This document shows positions 51,738 to 58,948 of a stretch of 64,000 bases of DNA, in pieces. The stretch lies in the NCBI RefSeq assembly GCF_007971525.1, contig NZ_CP042437.1, forward strand, positions 2,976,001-3,040,000, read 5' to 3'. The position numbers and the translations under genes were made by a program. Below the pieces are notes generated by a model that worked only from the letters and a program-made list of their open reading frames with translations, was not told where the DNA came from and ran no database searches. This stretch comes from Mucilaginibacter ginsenosidivorax. Lineage in GTDB: Bacteria > Bacteroidota > Bacteroidia > Sphingobacteriales > Sphingobacteriaceae. Numbering within the stretch: position 1 is the first letter of the stretch; each line of letters begins with the position of its first letter.

Positions 51738-53618
51738 ATGAAAATGAAATATATCAATAAAATATGCGGTATAAGCTTAATAGCATTTTTGATAATGCTT
51801 GCCGCACCAAATATAAGCAAGGCCCAGGAGGGGGGCTATGTATCTGACCAGGAATTTTACGACAACCTTGACCCCTACGGAACCTGGGTTGATGACCCGC
51901 AATATGGCAACGTATGGGTACCTGATGCCGAAGACGGTTTTAGACCCTATGCAACACGCGGGCACTGGGTGGTTACCGATTATGGAAATACATGGGTATC
52001 TGATTATCCATGGGGCTGGGCAACGTTTCACTACGGGCGCTGGCGCTATGATGATTATTATGGCTGGGAATGGATTCCGGGCCACGAATGGGCACCGGCA
52101 TGGGTAAGCTGGCGCAGGGGCGGCGGCTATTACGGCTGGGCACCGCTAACTCCGGGTATCAGCATAAGTATATCATTTGGCAGCAGCTACCGCGTACCCG
52201 ATTCTTATTGGGTGTGCGCGCCGCAAAACTATATTAACAGCCCCAATATTTACAATTATTATGCCCCTCACGCCCGGGTGGTAAATATTATAAACCAGAC
52301 TACGGTTATTAACAATACCTACGTATATAACAACCGCACCTATGTAACCGGCCCAAGGGTTACCGAAATAAGACGTGTTACCCACAATAACAATGTGCCG
52401 GTATACAGAGTGGGTAACGATAGCCGGCCGAATGGTGGCGGCCGGATTGTAAACAATACCGTTAATATTTACAGGCCGCAGATAAAAAAAGCACCTGACG
52501 CCAGGCCGGCGAGGGTTGTAAATGCAGCCGAATACCGCAAAGCCAACCCTGACCAGGGTATAGCCAACCGTGCGGGCGGCAATGCTACGGTAAACCGCAA
52601 CAACGCTGCAAGATTGGCCCAGGTAGCCAAAAGCAATGATAATAAGTTTGTAAGGGTAAATAACAACCGTGCTGTTGCAACGCCGGGGCAACAACCCAAT
52701 AACAGGCCTGCGCAGCCAAACACAAGACCAAACGACCAGCAGGTGAAACAACAACAGGCTGCTGAACAGGCGAGGCAACAACGCGGTCAACAACAAAACC
52801 AGGCCGCTCAACAACGTGATCAGCGGGTTAAACAACAAGCTGAGCAAGCTAAGCAACAACGCGGTCAGCAACAAAACCAGGCCACTCAGCGAGATCAGCA
52901 GGCTAAACAACAACAAGCCGAGCAAGCTAAGCAACAACGGGATCAGCTACAAAACCAGGCCGCTCAGCGAGATCAACAAGCTAAACAACAGCAAGCGGCC
53001 GGGCAGGCAAGGCAACAACGCGGCGAGCAACAAAACCAGGCTGCCCAACAGGCAAAACAACAGCAGGCAGAGCAGCAGCAGCAAGGCCAGCAGCAGGCTG
53101 TTCAACAGCGCCAACAACAACAGCAGGCAGAGCAGCAGCGCCAGCAGCGCCAGCAGCAACAACAGGCGCAACAGCAACAACGTCAGCAGCAGGCAGAGCA
53201 ACAGCGCCAGCAGCAACAGCAGGCCCAGCAGCAACAACGTCAGCAGCAGGCAGAGCAGCAGCGCCAGCAGCAACAGCAGGCGCAGCAGCAACAACATCAG
53301 CAGCAGGCAGAGCAACAGCGCCAGCAGCAACAACAGGCCCAGCAGCAGCAACGCCAGCAGCAGGCAGAGCAGCAGCGCCAACAGCAACAACAGGCGCAGC
53401 AGCAACAACGTCAGCAACAGGCAGAGCAACAGCGCCAGCAGCAACAACAGGCCCAGCAGCAGCAACGCCAGCAACAGGCTGCTCAACAGCGCCAACAACA
53501 ACAGCAGGCGCAGCAACAGCAGGCGCAACAACAACGCCAGCAACAGGCTGCTCAACAACGTCAACAGCAGCAGCAACAGCGTGAGCAACAACAACGCGAG
53601 AGAAAGCCTACCAATTAA
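51738..53618 (+). CDS. DUF6600-type exported protein with a long glutamine-rich repeat tail
   Basis: 626 residues from ATG 51738 (the in-frame ATG two codons on is an alternative). Signal peptide to about residue 29 (SKAQ). Residues about 30-160 form a Trp/Tyr/Gly-rich DUF6600-like domain (GYVSDQEFYDNLDPYGTWVDDPQYGN, WGWATFHYGRW, GWEWIPGHEWAPAWVSWR). Residues about 340-626 are almost entirely Gln with Ala, Arg and Glu, built from a 19-residue period (AEQQR-Q5-A-Q4-R-Q3). The tail may bind the cell wall, form coiled coils or be disordered. Cell-surface or periplasmic role inferred. Confidence 0.82.
   Translation: MKMKYINKICGISLIAFLIMLAAPNISKAQEGGYVSDQEFYDNLDPYGTWVDDPQYGNVWVPDAEDGFRPYATRGHWVVTDYGNTWVSDYPWGWATFHYGRWRYDDYYGWEWIPGHEWAPAWVSWRRGGGYYGWAPLTPGISISISFGSSYRVPDSYWVCAPQNYINSPNIYNYYAPHARVVNIINQTTVINNTYVYNNRTYVTGPRVTEIRRVTHNNNVPVYRVGNDSRPNGGGRIVNNTVNIYRPQIKKAPDARPARVVNAAEYRKANPDQGIANRAGGNATVNRNNAARLAQVAKSNDNKFVRVNNNRAVATPGQQPNNRPAQPNTRPNDQQVKQQQAAEQARQQRGQQQNQAAQQRDQRVKQQAEQAKQQRGQQQNQATQRDQQAKQQQAEQAKQQRDQLQNQAAQRDQQAKQQQAAGQARQQRGEQQNQAAQQAKQQQAEQQQQGQQQAVQQRQQQQQAEQQRQQRQQQQQAQQQQRQQQAEQQRQQQQQAQQQQRQQQAEQQRQQQQQAQQQQHQQQAEQQRQQQQQAQQQQRQQQAEQQRQQQQQAQQQQRQQQAEQQRQQQQQAQQQQRQQQAAQQRQQQQQAQQQQAQQQRQQQAAQQRQQQQQQREQQQRERKPTN
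53130..53480 (+). repeat. 57-bp coding tandem repeat array
   Basis: About six copies of a 57-bp unit encode the 19-residue Gln-rich repeat of the upstream feature, with near-identical units (one His variant). CAG and CAA are mixed, and the remaining region 52740-53600 is a degenerate version. Such repeats change length by slippage or recombination. Antisense of this array gives long poly-Leu reading frames, which are not genes. Confidence 0.8.
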
Positions 53619-53640
53619 ACACCGGCTTTAACCATTTTTT

Positions 53641-53686
53641 AATAGCACATATAAACATCTTTTTAAAGTTTATATGTGCTATTTTT
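53641..53686 (+). terminator. Terminator after the DUF6600 gene
   Basis: AATAGCACATATAAAC (53641-53656) pairs without mismatch with GTTTATATGTGCTATT (53668-53683), 16 bp, followed by TTT. An 11-nt loop. It ends transcription before the thioredoxin gene at 53712. Confidence 0.85.
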
Positions 53687-53711
53687 ATTGGCGCTATAAT
53701 TAGTTAACATT

Positions 53712-54161
53712 ATGAAACACGTATACAATCTGCCTCGTTTTATCATATCAATACTCGTGCTTGCTTTTTTAGGGGCCGGGCGTGCCAATGCACAGGATGT
53801 GAAAACCGGAGGCCAGATAAATTTTATCGAAAACTCGCTCAGCGAGGCTATTAAACAGGCCGGTGCCAAAAACAAATATATTTTTGTTGATGCCTACGCC
53901 AGTTGGTGCGGGCCCTGCAAAATGTTAAAGGCAACCACTTTTAAAAATGGTAAGGTGGCCGAATTCTTCAACAGTAACTTTATAAACGTTGCCATTGATA
54001 TGGAAAAAGGTGATGGCCCGCAACTTGCTGCTGCCTGGGGTTTGCGTGCCTATCCAACTCTTATTATACTCAACTCAAAAGGCAAGGCCGTTTATGGTAC
54101 AGTTGGCTTTATAAAGCCCGATGAACTGATTAAATTTGGGGTACAAGGCCTCAATAAATAA
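53712..54161 (+). CDS. Periplasmic thioredoxin-like protein
   Basis: 149 residues with a signal peptide to about residue 28 (GRANAQ). The thioredoxin fold carries ASWCGPCKML (active-site CGPC) and the later cis-Pro region LRAYPTLII. Reduces disulfides or acts as a thiol-disulfide exchanger in the periplasm. Its short mature length is typical of a single-domain thioredoxin-like protein. Confidence 0.88.
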   Translation: MKHVYNLPRFIISILVLAFLGAGRANAQDVKTGGQINFIENSLSEAIKQAGAKNKYIFVDAYASWCGPCKMLKATTFKNGKVAEFFNSNFINVAIDMEKGDGPQLAAAWGLRAYPTLIILNSKGKAVYGTVGFIKPDELIKFGVQGLNK

Positions 54162-54170
54162 ACACGCATA

Positions 54171-54207
54171 AAAAAGCCGGACAAGTACGAAAACTGCCCG
54201 GCTTTTT
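54171..54207. terminator. Bidirectional terminator between convergent genes
   Basis: AAAAAGCCGG (54171-54180) pairs perfectly with CCGGCTTTTT (54198-54207). A/T tracts on both sides let it end transcription from the thioredoxin gene and from the ferritin-like operon. Confidence 0.85.
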
Positions 54208-54227
54208 ACCACCCTTATTTATCAACT

Positions 54228-55109
54228 TTATTTTACAATAAACGAGCCCACCAACAGCGCCAGCACCTGGCTCATGCTTAATGGCTCATCAAACGATGCG
54301 GTTGCAACCGCTACAGAGGTACTACCACCCGAAGCGTTTTTTAATGAAGTTACATCAACACCACCCTGGGTAACATTTTGTTCGCCATCATAATTACCAT
54401 CAACCAACGAAACCCCGGTATCGTTCCCCTTTGATGCTGTGCTGGTAATCCACGGCGTAACACCTAAAAGAGAACGTATGGCTGACGCGTGACGTGCTTC
54501 AACAGCATGGATAGACAATGCAGAGGTTAAAACTGTTTTGTACAAATCGGCTGTTACTTTTGATTTATTACCCAATATATTTTCGGCCTGGCCTTTGTAA
54601 GCGCGAACACCAGTATCCTCAAAAGCAAGTGCTACTTTCAGAAAAAGCGAGGTATAGTTACCAGCGGTAAACAAGCCCTTAAACGGGCCATTGCCCGATC
54701 CGTTACCGGCCGTAAAATCTACAGCAGGAGCAGTTGCTGGAGTACCACCTACCGATTTGATGACATTTGTTAAAAACGTTACGTGATTATTTTCATCATC
54801 CTGGATGTCTTTAATATAAGCCAGGTCTGCAGCCGGAATCAACCCAGGCGCGGCAACACCTGCATTATAAAAGCCAGACTCCAGGTATTCCAGCGTTAAC
54901 GCGTAGTTCAAAATGTCGACAACTGATGGTACTGCTGTTTGAGCTACTGCCCTTTTAATCATGGTGCCAAAAGCAAAAGGCACCGCAGCCATAGCTACTT
55001 TTGAACCAAAGCTGGTTATGTTTTTGATCGCGGCGCGACGAGGGTTTACCTTATCACTAAAATCCGGATCTATTTTTTCTATTTCTTCTACTATATTGAA
55101 TAAATTCAT
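54228..55109 (-). CDS. Ferritin-like domain protein with Tat-like signal
   Basis: 293 residues. PRRAAIKN followed by a hydrophobic stretch (residues about 23-55) looks like a twin-arginine signal. The body has a ferritin-like four-helix pattern: YALTLEYLESGFYNAG, DIQDDENNHVTFL, ALAFEDTGVRAYKGQA, IHAVEARHASAIRSLL, with Glu and His residues placed as in diiron sites. Homologous to the next upstream gene. The C-terminal part after about 225 is Gly/Ser-rich plus a final helix. Function unknown, perhaps stress or desiccation related as for other DUF4439-like proteins. Confidence 0.8.
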   Translation of the reverse strand: MNLFNIVEEIEKIDPDFSDKVNPRRAAIKNITSFGSKVAMAAVPFAFGTMIKRAVAQTAVPSVVDILNYALTLEYLESGFYNAGVAAPGLIPAADLAYIKDIQDDENNHVTFLTNVIKSVGGTPATAPAVDFTAGNGSGNGPFKGLFTAGNYTSLFLKVALAFEDTGVRAYKGQAENILGNKSKVTADLYKTVLTSALSIHAVEARHASAIRSLLGVTPWITSTASKGNDTGVSLVDGNYDGEQNVTQGGVDVTSLKNASGGSTSVAVATASFDEPLSMSQVLALLVGSFIVK

Positions 55110-55122
55110 GGCGTTTGTGGGA

Positions 55123-55821
55123 TTAAGCTGCTACGTAATTGTAATTTGATGCACTCACTTTTGTTTTGAGGTAAGTATTGGCAATTTTCAATACTTCGGC
55201 AATTGATGCCGATTTGTTTAGCCCATTGGCATCAACCTGGTCTGAAGCCGCAAATGAGCCGCGTACCAGTAAATTGCTTATCAATGCAGCGTGCCTTGCC
55301 TCTACAGATACAATTTTGCCGGCAAGTGTAAGGTAAGCGCCGCCGCCAATTAAGTAGCCGGCTCCGTCGTAAGCGGTTACACCTGTATCTTCAAAAGCTT
55401 TTGCAGCGCCAAGTGTTGCTGCCCTGTCTTTAAAATTGATGCTGCTAAAATCAACCGTTAAAGCTGGGATAGCATTTGCGCCAAGGGCTGCTTTAAAAAA
55501 CTCGCGATGTAAAATTTCATGGTCGCGTATTGAAGTCAGCAAGGCCAGTTCGTTTGCAGGAATGCCCGAATACGGTGTTAAAACCACCTGGGTGTAAAAG
55601 GCTGCTTCCAATTGTTCAAGCGCGTAAGCATAGTTCAGGATAGCTAAATCTCCCGTAGCGCCAATGTCAATTCCTTTGTTGGTTGTGATAATAGGATGGT
55701 CTTTGGTACATGAAGCGGTAGCCAGTAAGCCTGCAGCTGCAATACCCACGCCCGCATAACGCAGGAACGACCGCCGGGCGATATTTGCTCCTGATATGCT
55801 TTCTTGTGATTCTGTTTTCAT
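55123..55821 (-). CDS. Ferritin-like Tat lipoprotein
   Basis: 232 residues. RRSFLRYAG is a Tat motif and LLATASC a lipobox (Cys near residue 38), so this is a folded protein exported by Tat and then lipidated. The ferritin-like helices are LNYAYALEQLEAAFYTQV, SIRDHEILHREFFKAAL, AAKAFEDTGVTAYDGAG and SVEARHAALISNLL, with E-x-x-H type residues for a metal site. It is a paralogue of the 54228 gene, 13 bp apart. Pairing of an anchored and a non-anchored copy is common for this family in Bacteroidota. Confidence 0.84.
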   Translation of the reverse strand: MKTESQESISGANIARRSFLRYAGVGIAAAGLLATASCTKDHPIITTNKGIDIGATGDLAILNYAYALEQLEAAFYTQVVLTPYSGIPANELALLTSIRDHEILHREFFKAALGANAIPALTVDFSSINFKDRAATLGAAKAFEDTGVTAYDGAGYLIGGGAYLTLAGKIVSVEARHAALISNLLVRGSFAASDQVDANGLNKSASIAEVLKIANTYLKTKVSASNYNYVAA

Positions 55822-56041
55822 AAAAGTAAATGTTTAAAATGATTCGATAAGTTTACAATCCGTTTTATAAGAGGACATACGCTTATAGAAACTCAGTGGA
55901 TTGTAAAATGTTGATAATAATCTACTCTGAATTAGAGTATTTTACTATTGGTTAAATTGCTGTAAATAAATCGAATCAGATAATGCAGCGGCAATCGGGG
56001 ATATTTATGCGCTGTGTTAATTGGATAAAAAGTGGTTAATT

Positions 56042-56078
56042 AAAAAAGGCTAAAAAAACTCTCGCAGTTTTTTTAGCC
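56042..56078 (-). terminator. Rho-independent terminator
   Basis: GGCTAAAAAAACT (56048-56060) pairs perfectly with AGTTTTTTTAGCC (56066-56078); on the minus strand a TTTTTT run (56047-56042) follows. No protein gene on the minus strand ends here, so it must close a non-coding transcript. Confidence 0.65.
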
Positions 56079-56135
56079 CTACATCTACCTATGAAAAACA
56101 ACCCTTTGAGAAGGGTACAATACTGAATTCAAATC
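56042..56135 (-). ncRNA. Candidate small RNA of about 95 nt
   Basis: On the minus strand a -7 element TATATTTG (56149-56142) with a near-fit -33 (TTTA, 18-bp spacer) is followed by a stretch with a 6-bp hairpin (ACCCTT/AAGGGT, 56101-56116) and a strong terminator. No usable reading frame. On the plus strand an 11-codon frame (56091-56126) reads MKNNPLRRVQY but has no promoter support. No RNA family recognised. Confidence 0.4.
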
Positions 56136-56148
56136 CGATGCCAAATAT

Positions 56149-56183
56149 AAAAAGGGCTTAAAACACTTAAATTGCCCCTTTTT
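56149..56183. terminator. Second hairpin in the same gap
   Basis: AAAAAGGGC (56149-56157) and GCCCCTTTTT (56174-56183) pair with one bulged base. Either orientation is possible. The rest of 55822-56356 has a weaker palindrome (CAATCC near 55857 with GGATTG near 55900) and no other gene. Confidence 0.45.
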
Positions 56184-56356
56184 GTTTTACAACTTTCACG
56201 CTTTGTAGAAATACTTCCCCTAAATATGTAGACATTTTGCTCAATACACTGGCATATAAGCTGATAAATCTCTTTTTACACCATACGATAACGCATGCCA
56301 TTTAATATAAATGAACATTGCAGAAACCATAAACCTTAATCATTGTTAACCCTTTT

Positions 56357-56680
56357 ATGGACCATAACGTTTATTTATTGGCAACCGACCCTAAGAATCC
56401 TTGCCGGGATATTATTCATTCGCGGGATACCCGTTTGAAGGTGAGGGTATTTTGCCTTGATGAAGAAACTTTTAGTCCCGATGACAATGAAATTCAGTTA
56501 TACGGCTATGCAAACGGTAAACTATATGCGTTTGAAACCATAAATATAGCTGCCGACGACGCACTCGACCTGGTAGATGCCATACAATGGTATGCCGAAT
56601 ACGTTGAAGATCCCGGGATGGAAATATTCCCCGAGGACCCCCGACCGGGGGCAACTTATAGCGATGCAAAGTCGAATTAA
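56357..56680 (+). CDS. Small acidic protein of unknown function
   Basis: 107 residues from ATG 56357, no signal or membrane segment. Acidic, with VYLLATDPKNPCRDIIHSRDTRLKVRVFCLDEETF and a C-terminal DPGMEIFPEDPRPG tail. No family recognised. It stands alone between the small-RNA candidate and the tRNA gene, in a region of otherwise non-coding DNA. Confidence 0.6.
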   Translation: MDHNVYLLATDPKNPCRDIIHSRDTRLKVRVFCLDEETFSPDDNEIQLYGYANGKLYAFETINIAADDALDLVDAIQWYAEYVEDPGMEIFPEDPRPGATYSDAKSN

Positions 56681-56740
56681 CAGACCCCGAAAACACAACA
56701 CCCTATTTTATAGCTTCTTAAAATAAATTGTAAAATATTT

Positions 56741-56771
56741 TTTGAAGAATAGATCAAAGGTTCTATATTTG
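56741..56771 (+). promoter_or_regulatory. Consensus promoter of tRNA-Val
   Basis: TTTG (56741-56744), 19-bp spacer, TATATTTG (56764-56771): a complete Bacteroidota promoter 49 bp before the tRNA. It also validates the consensus used for the other promoters in this window. Confidence 0.85.
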
Positions 56772-56819
56772 CAGACCCAAACGCAAGGGGGTTGGCCGAA
56801 AGGTTAACCAAAACAAAAA

Positions 56820-56894
56820 GGGAGTTTAGCTCAGCTGGTTCAGAGCATCTGCCTTACAAGCAGAGGGTCACTGGTTCGAACCCAGTAACTCCCA
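56820..56894 (+). tRNA. tRNA-Val (anticodon UAC)
   Basis: Full cloverleaf: acceptor GGGAGTT/AACTCCC, D stem GCTC/GAGC, anticodon stem TCTGC/GCAGA with loop CTTACAA (anticodon TAC), T arm ACTGG-TTCGAAC-CCAGT, discriminator A. CCA is not encoded. Reads GUA and by wobble other Val codons. Confidence 0.95.
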
Positions 56895-56903
56895 CTTAAA
56901 TAA

Positions 56904-56934
56904 AACCTCTTAGAGATAATCTAAGAGGTTTTTT
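56904..56934 (+). terminator. Terminator of tRNA-Val
   Basis: AACCTCTTAGA (56904-56914) pairs perfectly with TCTAAGAGGTT (56920-56930), followed by TTTT. Confidence 0.9.
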
Positions 56935-57324
56935 GTTGCCCCTAATTTTCTTATCCTTTCGAGGTGCGTGCAAATCGCGGATCAAGCAGAATAGTGGATC
57001 AGTCCTATTAGGCATTAGAAAAAATTTAACTTTCATCGAGAGACGCCACAACTTTCCGTAAGATTGAAAAATTCAACTGATTTGCCTTCCTTCATATCGC
57101 GCAGAAAGCCAATAATAAATAATTTGATCATTGTATTAATGGGACGCGTTTGGTAACCACATTTTGTAACGTTTGCTATTAAAGTTATACCAGCCATTCA
57201 GCTCCACTGAGCAGCGATGGTCGCGTTTAAATGCCTTTATACCACCCCGTCCAATTAACGACACTTTTTTTTGATTATGTGATTACCTATTTTTATTCAA
57301 CGGCGGCACATCGCTAATCAATTT
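56935..57324. other. Gap after tRNA-Val
   Basis: 390 bp without a convincing gene. A 32-codon minus-strand frame from about 57134 to 57036 (MIKLFIIGFLRDMKEG...) is too short to support. I looked for a copy of the tRNA 3' end that would mark an integration site and saw none in the window. Confidence 0.4.
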
Positions 57325-58923
57325 CTACTTTGCGTTAATTGGAATACCCTTTTCTTCGCGAATAAGCTGAAAAAGGTGATCAGGGCGAACTACTACATAA
57401 TCTTCATTAAGTGAATTCGCCACATTTTTGAAACTTGTTGGCGTTACTCCCTGCCAAGGCTGCGCCTGTATGATCATGAAACGTGGCGAGGTTTTGTCCC
57501 AACCGGCGGAAGCCCTGGCTATATGATCTTTCATGGCCTGTTCATTTGTACAGTAGTTACAGGTAAGCGCCATTCCCGGTAGGCTGTCGTTATAAATAGT
57601 AAGCCCGCCTCCCGTATTCTGGGCAGTTACGCCAAGCAATGATTTTGCCTGACCGGCATAGACATTCCCGACATTAGGGTTGATACCACCGGTAATCGTA
57701 TTCCAAATGGTGATTACCCTTAAACCGGCACGGGCGTTATAATCCTCCGTTTTAGCAACAAACTGTTTTAACAAGTTTTCGTCTGTCCACGTATTAGGGT
57801 AAGTGTAACCATAGCCTGATGGCCCCGAAATCAGGTTGTCATTGCTGGTGGAACTTTGCCAATAATAGTTGAGTGCACCGGGCATTGCATCCAGCATAGC
57901 AGGCGACACTGTCCATCCCATTGGAACAGCACCCCTGTCTGGATTATTCCAAAGCTTGCGCATCAAATGCTCGGTAAATTGTAAATTGTCTCCGTCGCTC
58001 AATATGAATGCAACATAAATTTTGTTTTTAAGCGCTGGCCGGGGAGGGATTGGTTTTATTTTTACATTTCTGGAAGTACCACTGTGTACCGTTAGGTTAG
58101 CGCACCAATCACTTGCAACAGTTGCAATACCATACTTTGATGCCCTTTGCACCCCCGGCCCTTCCTGTGGCCACCAGCCCATAAAGATTGCCCCGGGAGA
58201 CATTGATGACAGAAATTTGTTTAGCAATTCACTTTCACCTGCTACCTCAGGATCGAGCCAAATTACTGCAGAGCCCAATGCTACCGCATATTCGCGAAGG
58301 GCTGCTTTATGCGCATTAGGGTTTAGTCCTATTAACAAACGATGATCAAGATGTGGCCAATAGGTGTCATATAACGATTGATAAACTTCCAGCTTGCTGC
58401 TAAATTTCCCCTGCAAATCAAGCAACACCGGCAAATTATAAGGAGCAGCCGTTAACTTGGCCAGCAACAACGGCGAAGCAATCAGTGCGCCTTTACTTTT
58501 TGCAAGTACTGTGGCCAGGTTTATTGTATGTTCCTGCGCGGGATCATAAACAATAACGCCTGAAATTTCGCTCCTGTATTTAGTAATCAGGTCCCATTTG
58601 TCTGCCGGTTCAGACCAGCTCAACCCTAAAGACTGCAGCCAGGTATGCGGCCCTTCGGCGAAAGCGTCACCCTCATAGGAAAATATACGCGGCTTAGTCC
58701 TGTTTACGATACCCTTTAATGAGGTAAACAGGTACATTTCGGCCGACGAGTAAGGTGAGTTTTCGCGTAGCGTAATAAAATCCTGGACCTTTGCAGGTGC
58801 CGGAAAAGACGGAAGCAGCTGATTAGCCGGCCATTTGACCTGCCCTATAGATGGCGTGCTAAACGAATAAAACAATAACAAGCTTACTGCTTTAATTGCA
58901 AACATTTTGATAGGTCTTTTCAT
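57325..58923 (-). CDS. GxGYxYP-family protein, putative glycoside hydrolase
   Basis: 532 residues with a signal peptide to about residue 27 (PSIGQ). The family motif appears as SGPSGYGYTYP, and FILSDGDNLQF is another conserved block with acidic residues suited to catalysis. GxGYxYP proteins are predicted, not proven, carbohydrate-active enzymes found in Bacteroidota polysaccharide loci. It follows the DUF4965-type gene by 25 bp in the same operon. Confidence 0.83.
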   Translation of the reverse strand: MKRPIKMFAIKAVSLLLFYSFSTPSIGQVKWPANQLLPSFPAPAKVQDFITLRENSPYSSAEMYLFTSLKGIVNRTKPRIFSYEGDAFAEGPHTWLQSLGLSWSEPADKWDLITKYRSEISGVIVYDPAQEHTINLATVLAKSKGALIASPLLLAKLTAAPYNLPVLLDLQGKFSSKLEVYQSLYDTYWPHLDHRLLIGLNPNAHKAALREYAVALGSAVIWLDPEVAGESELLNKFLSSMSPGAIFMGWWPQEGPGVQRASKYGIATVASDWCANLTVHSGTSRNVKIKPIPPRPALKNKIYVAFILSDGDNLQFTEHLMRKLWNNPDRGAVPMGWTVSPAMLDAMPGALNYYWQSSTSNDNLISGPSGYGYTYPNTWTDENLLKQFVAKTEDYNARAGLRVITIWNTITGGINPNVGNVYAGQAKSLLGVTAQNTGGGLTIYNDSLPGMALTCNYCTNEQAMKDHIARASAGWDKTSPRFMIIQAQPWQGVTPTSFKNVANSLNEDYVVVRPDHLFQLIREEKGIPINAK

Positions 58924-58948
58924 ATGTTAAATATCGCGTTATCGTTAA

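Noticed and set aside
53130..53480. CRISPR array
   Set aside because: Units are contiguous with no variable spacers and are in frame inside a protein gene; no cas genes are present.
52947..53594. Long minus-strand frame coding almost only Leu
   Set aside because: It is the antisense of the CAG/CAA repeat of the DUF6600 protein; composition is an artefact of the repeat.
52816..53631. Second plus-strand frame rich in Ser and Asn over the Gln repeat
   Set aside because: Frame-shifted reading of the same repeat; no start context, and the Gln frame continues a real domain.
56820..57324. Integrative element at tRNA-Val
   Set aside because: No integrase and no duplicated tRNA 3' end found within the window.
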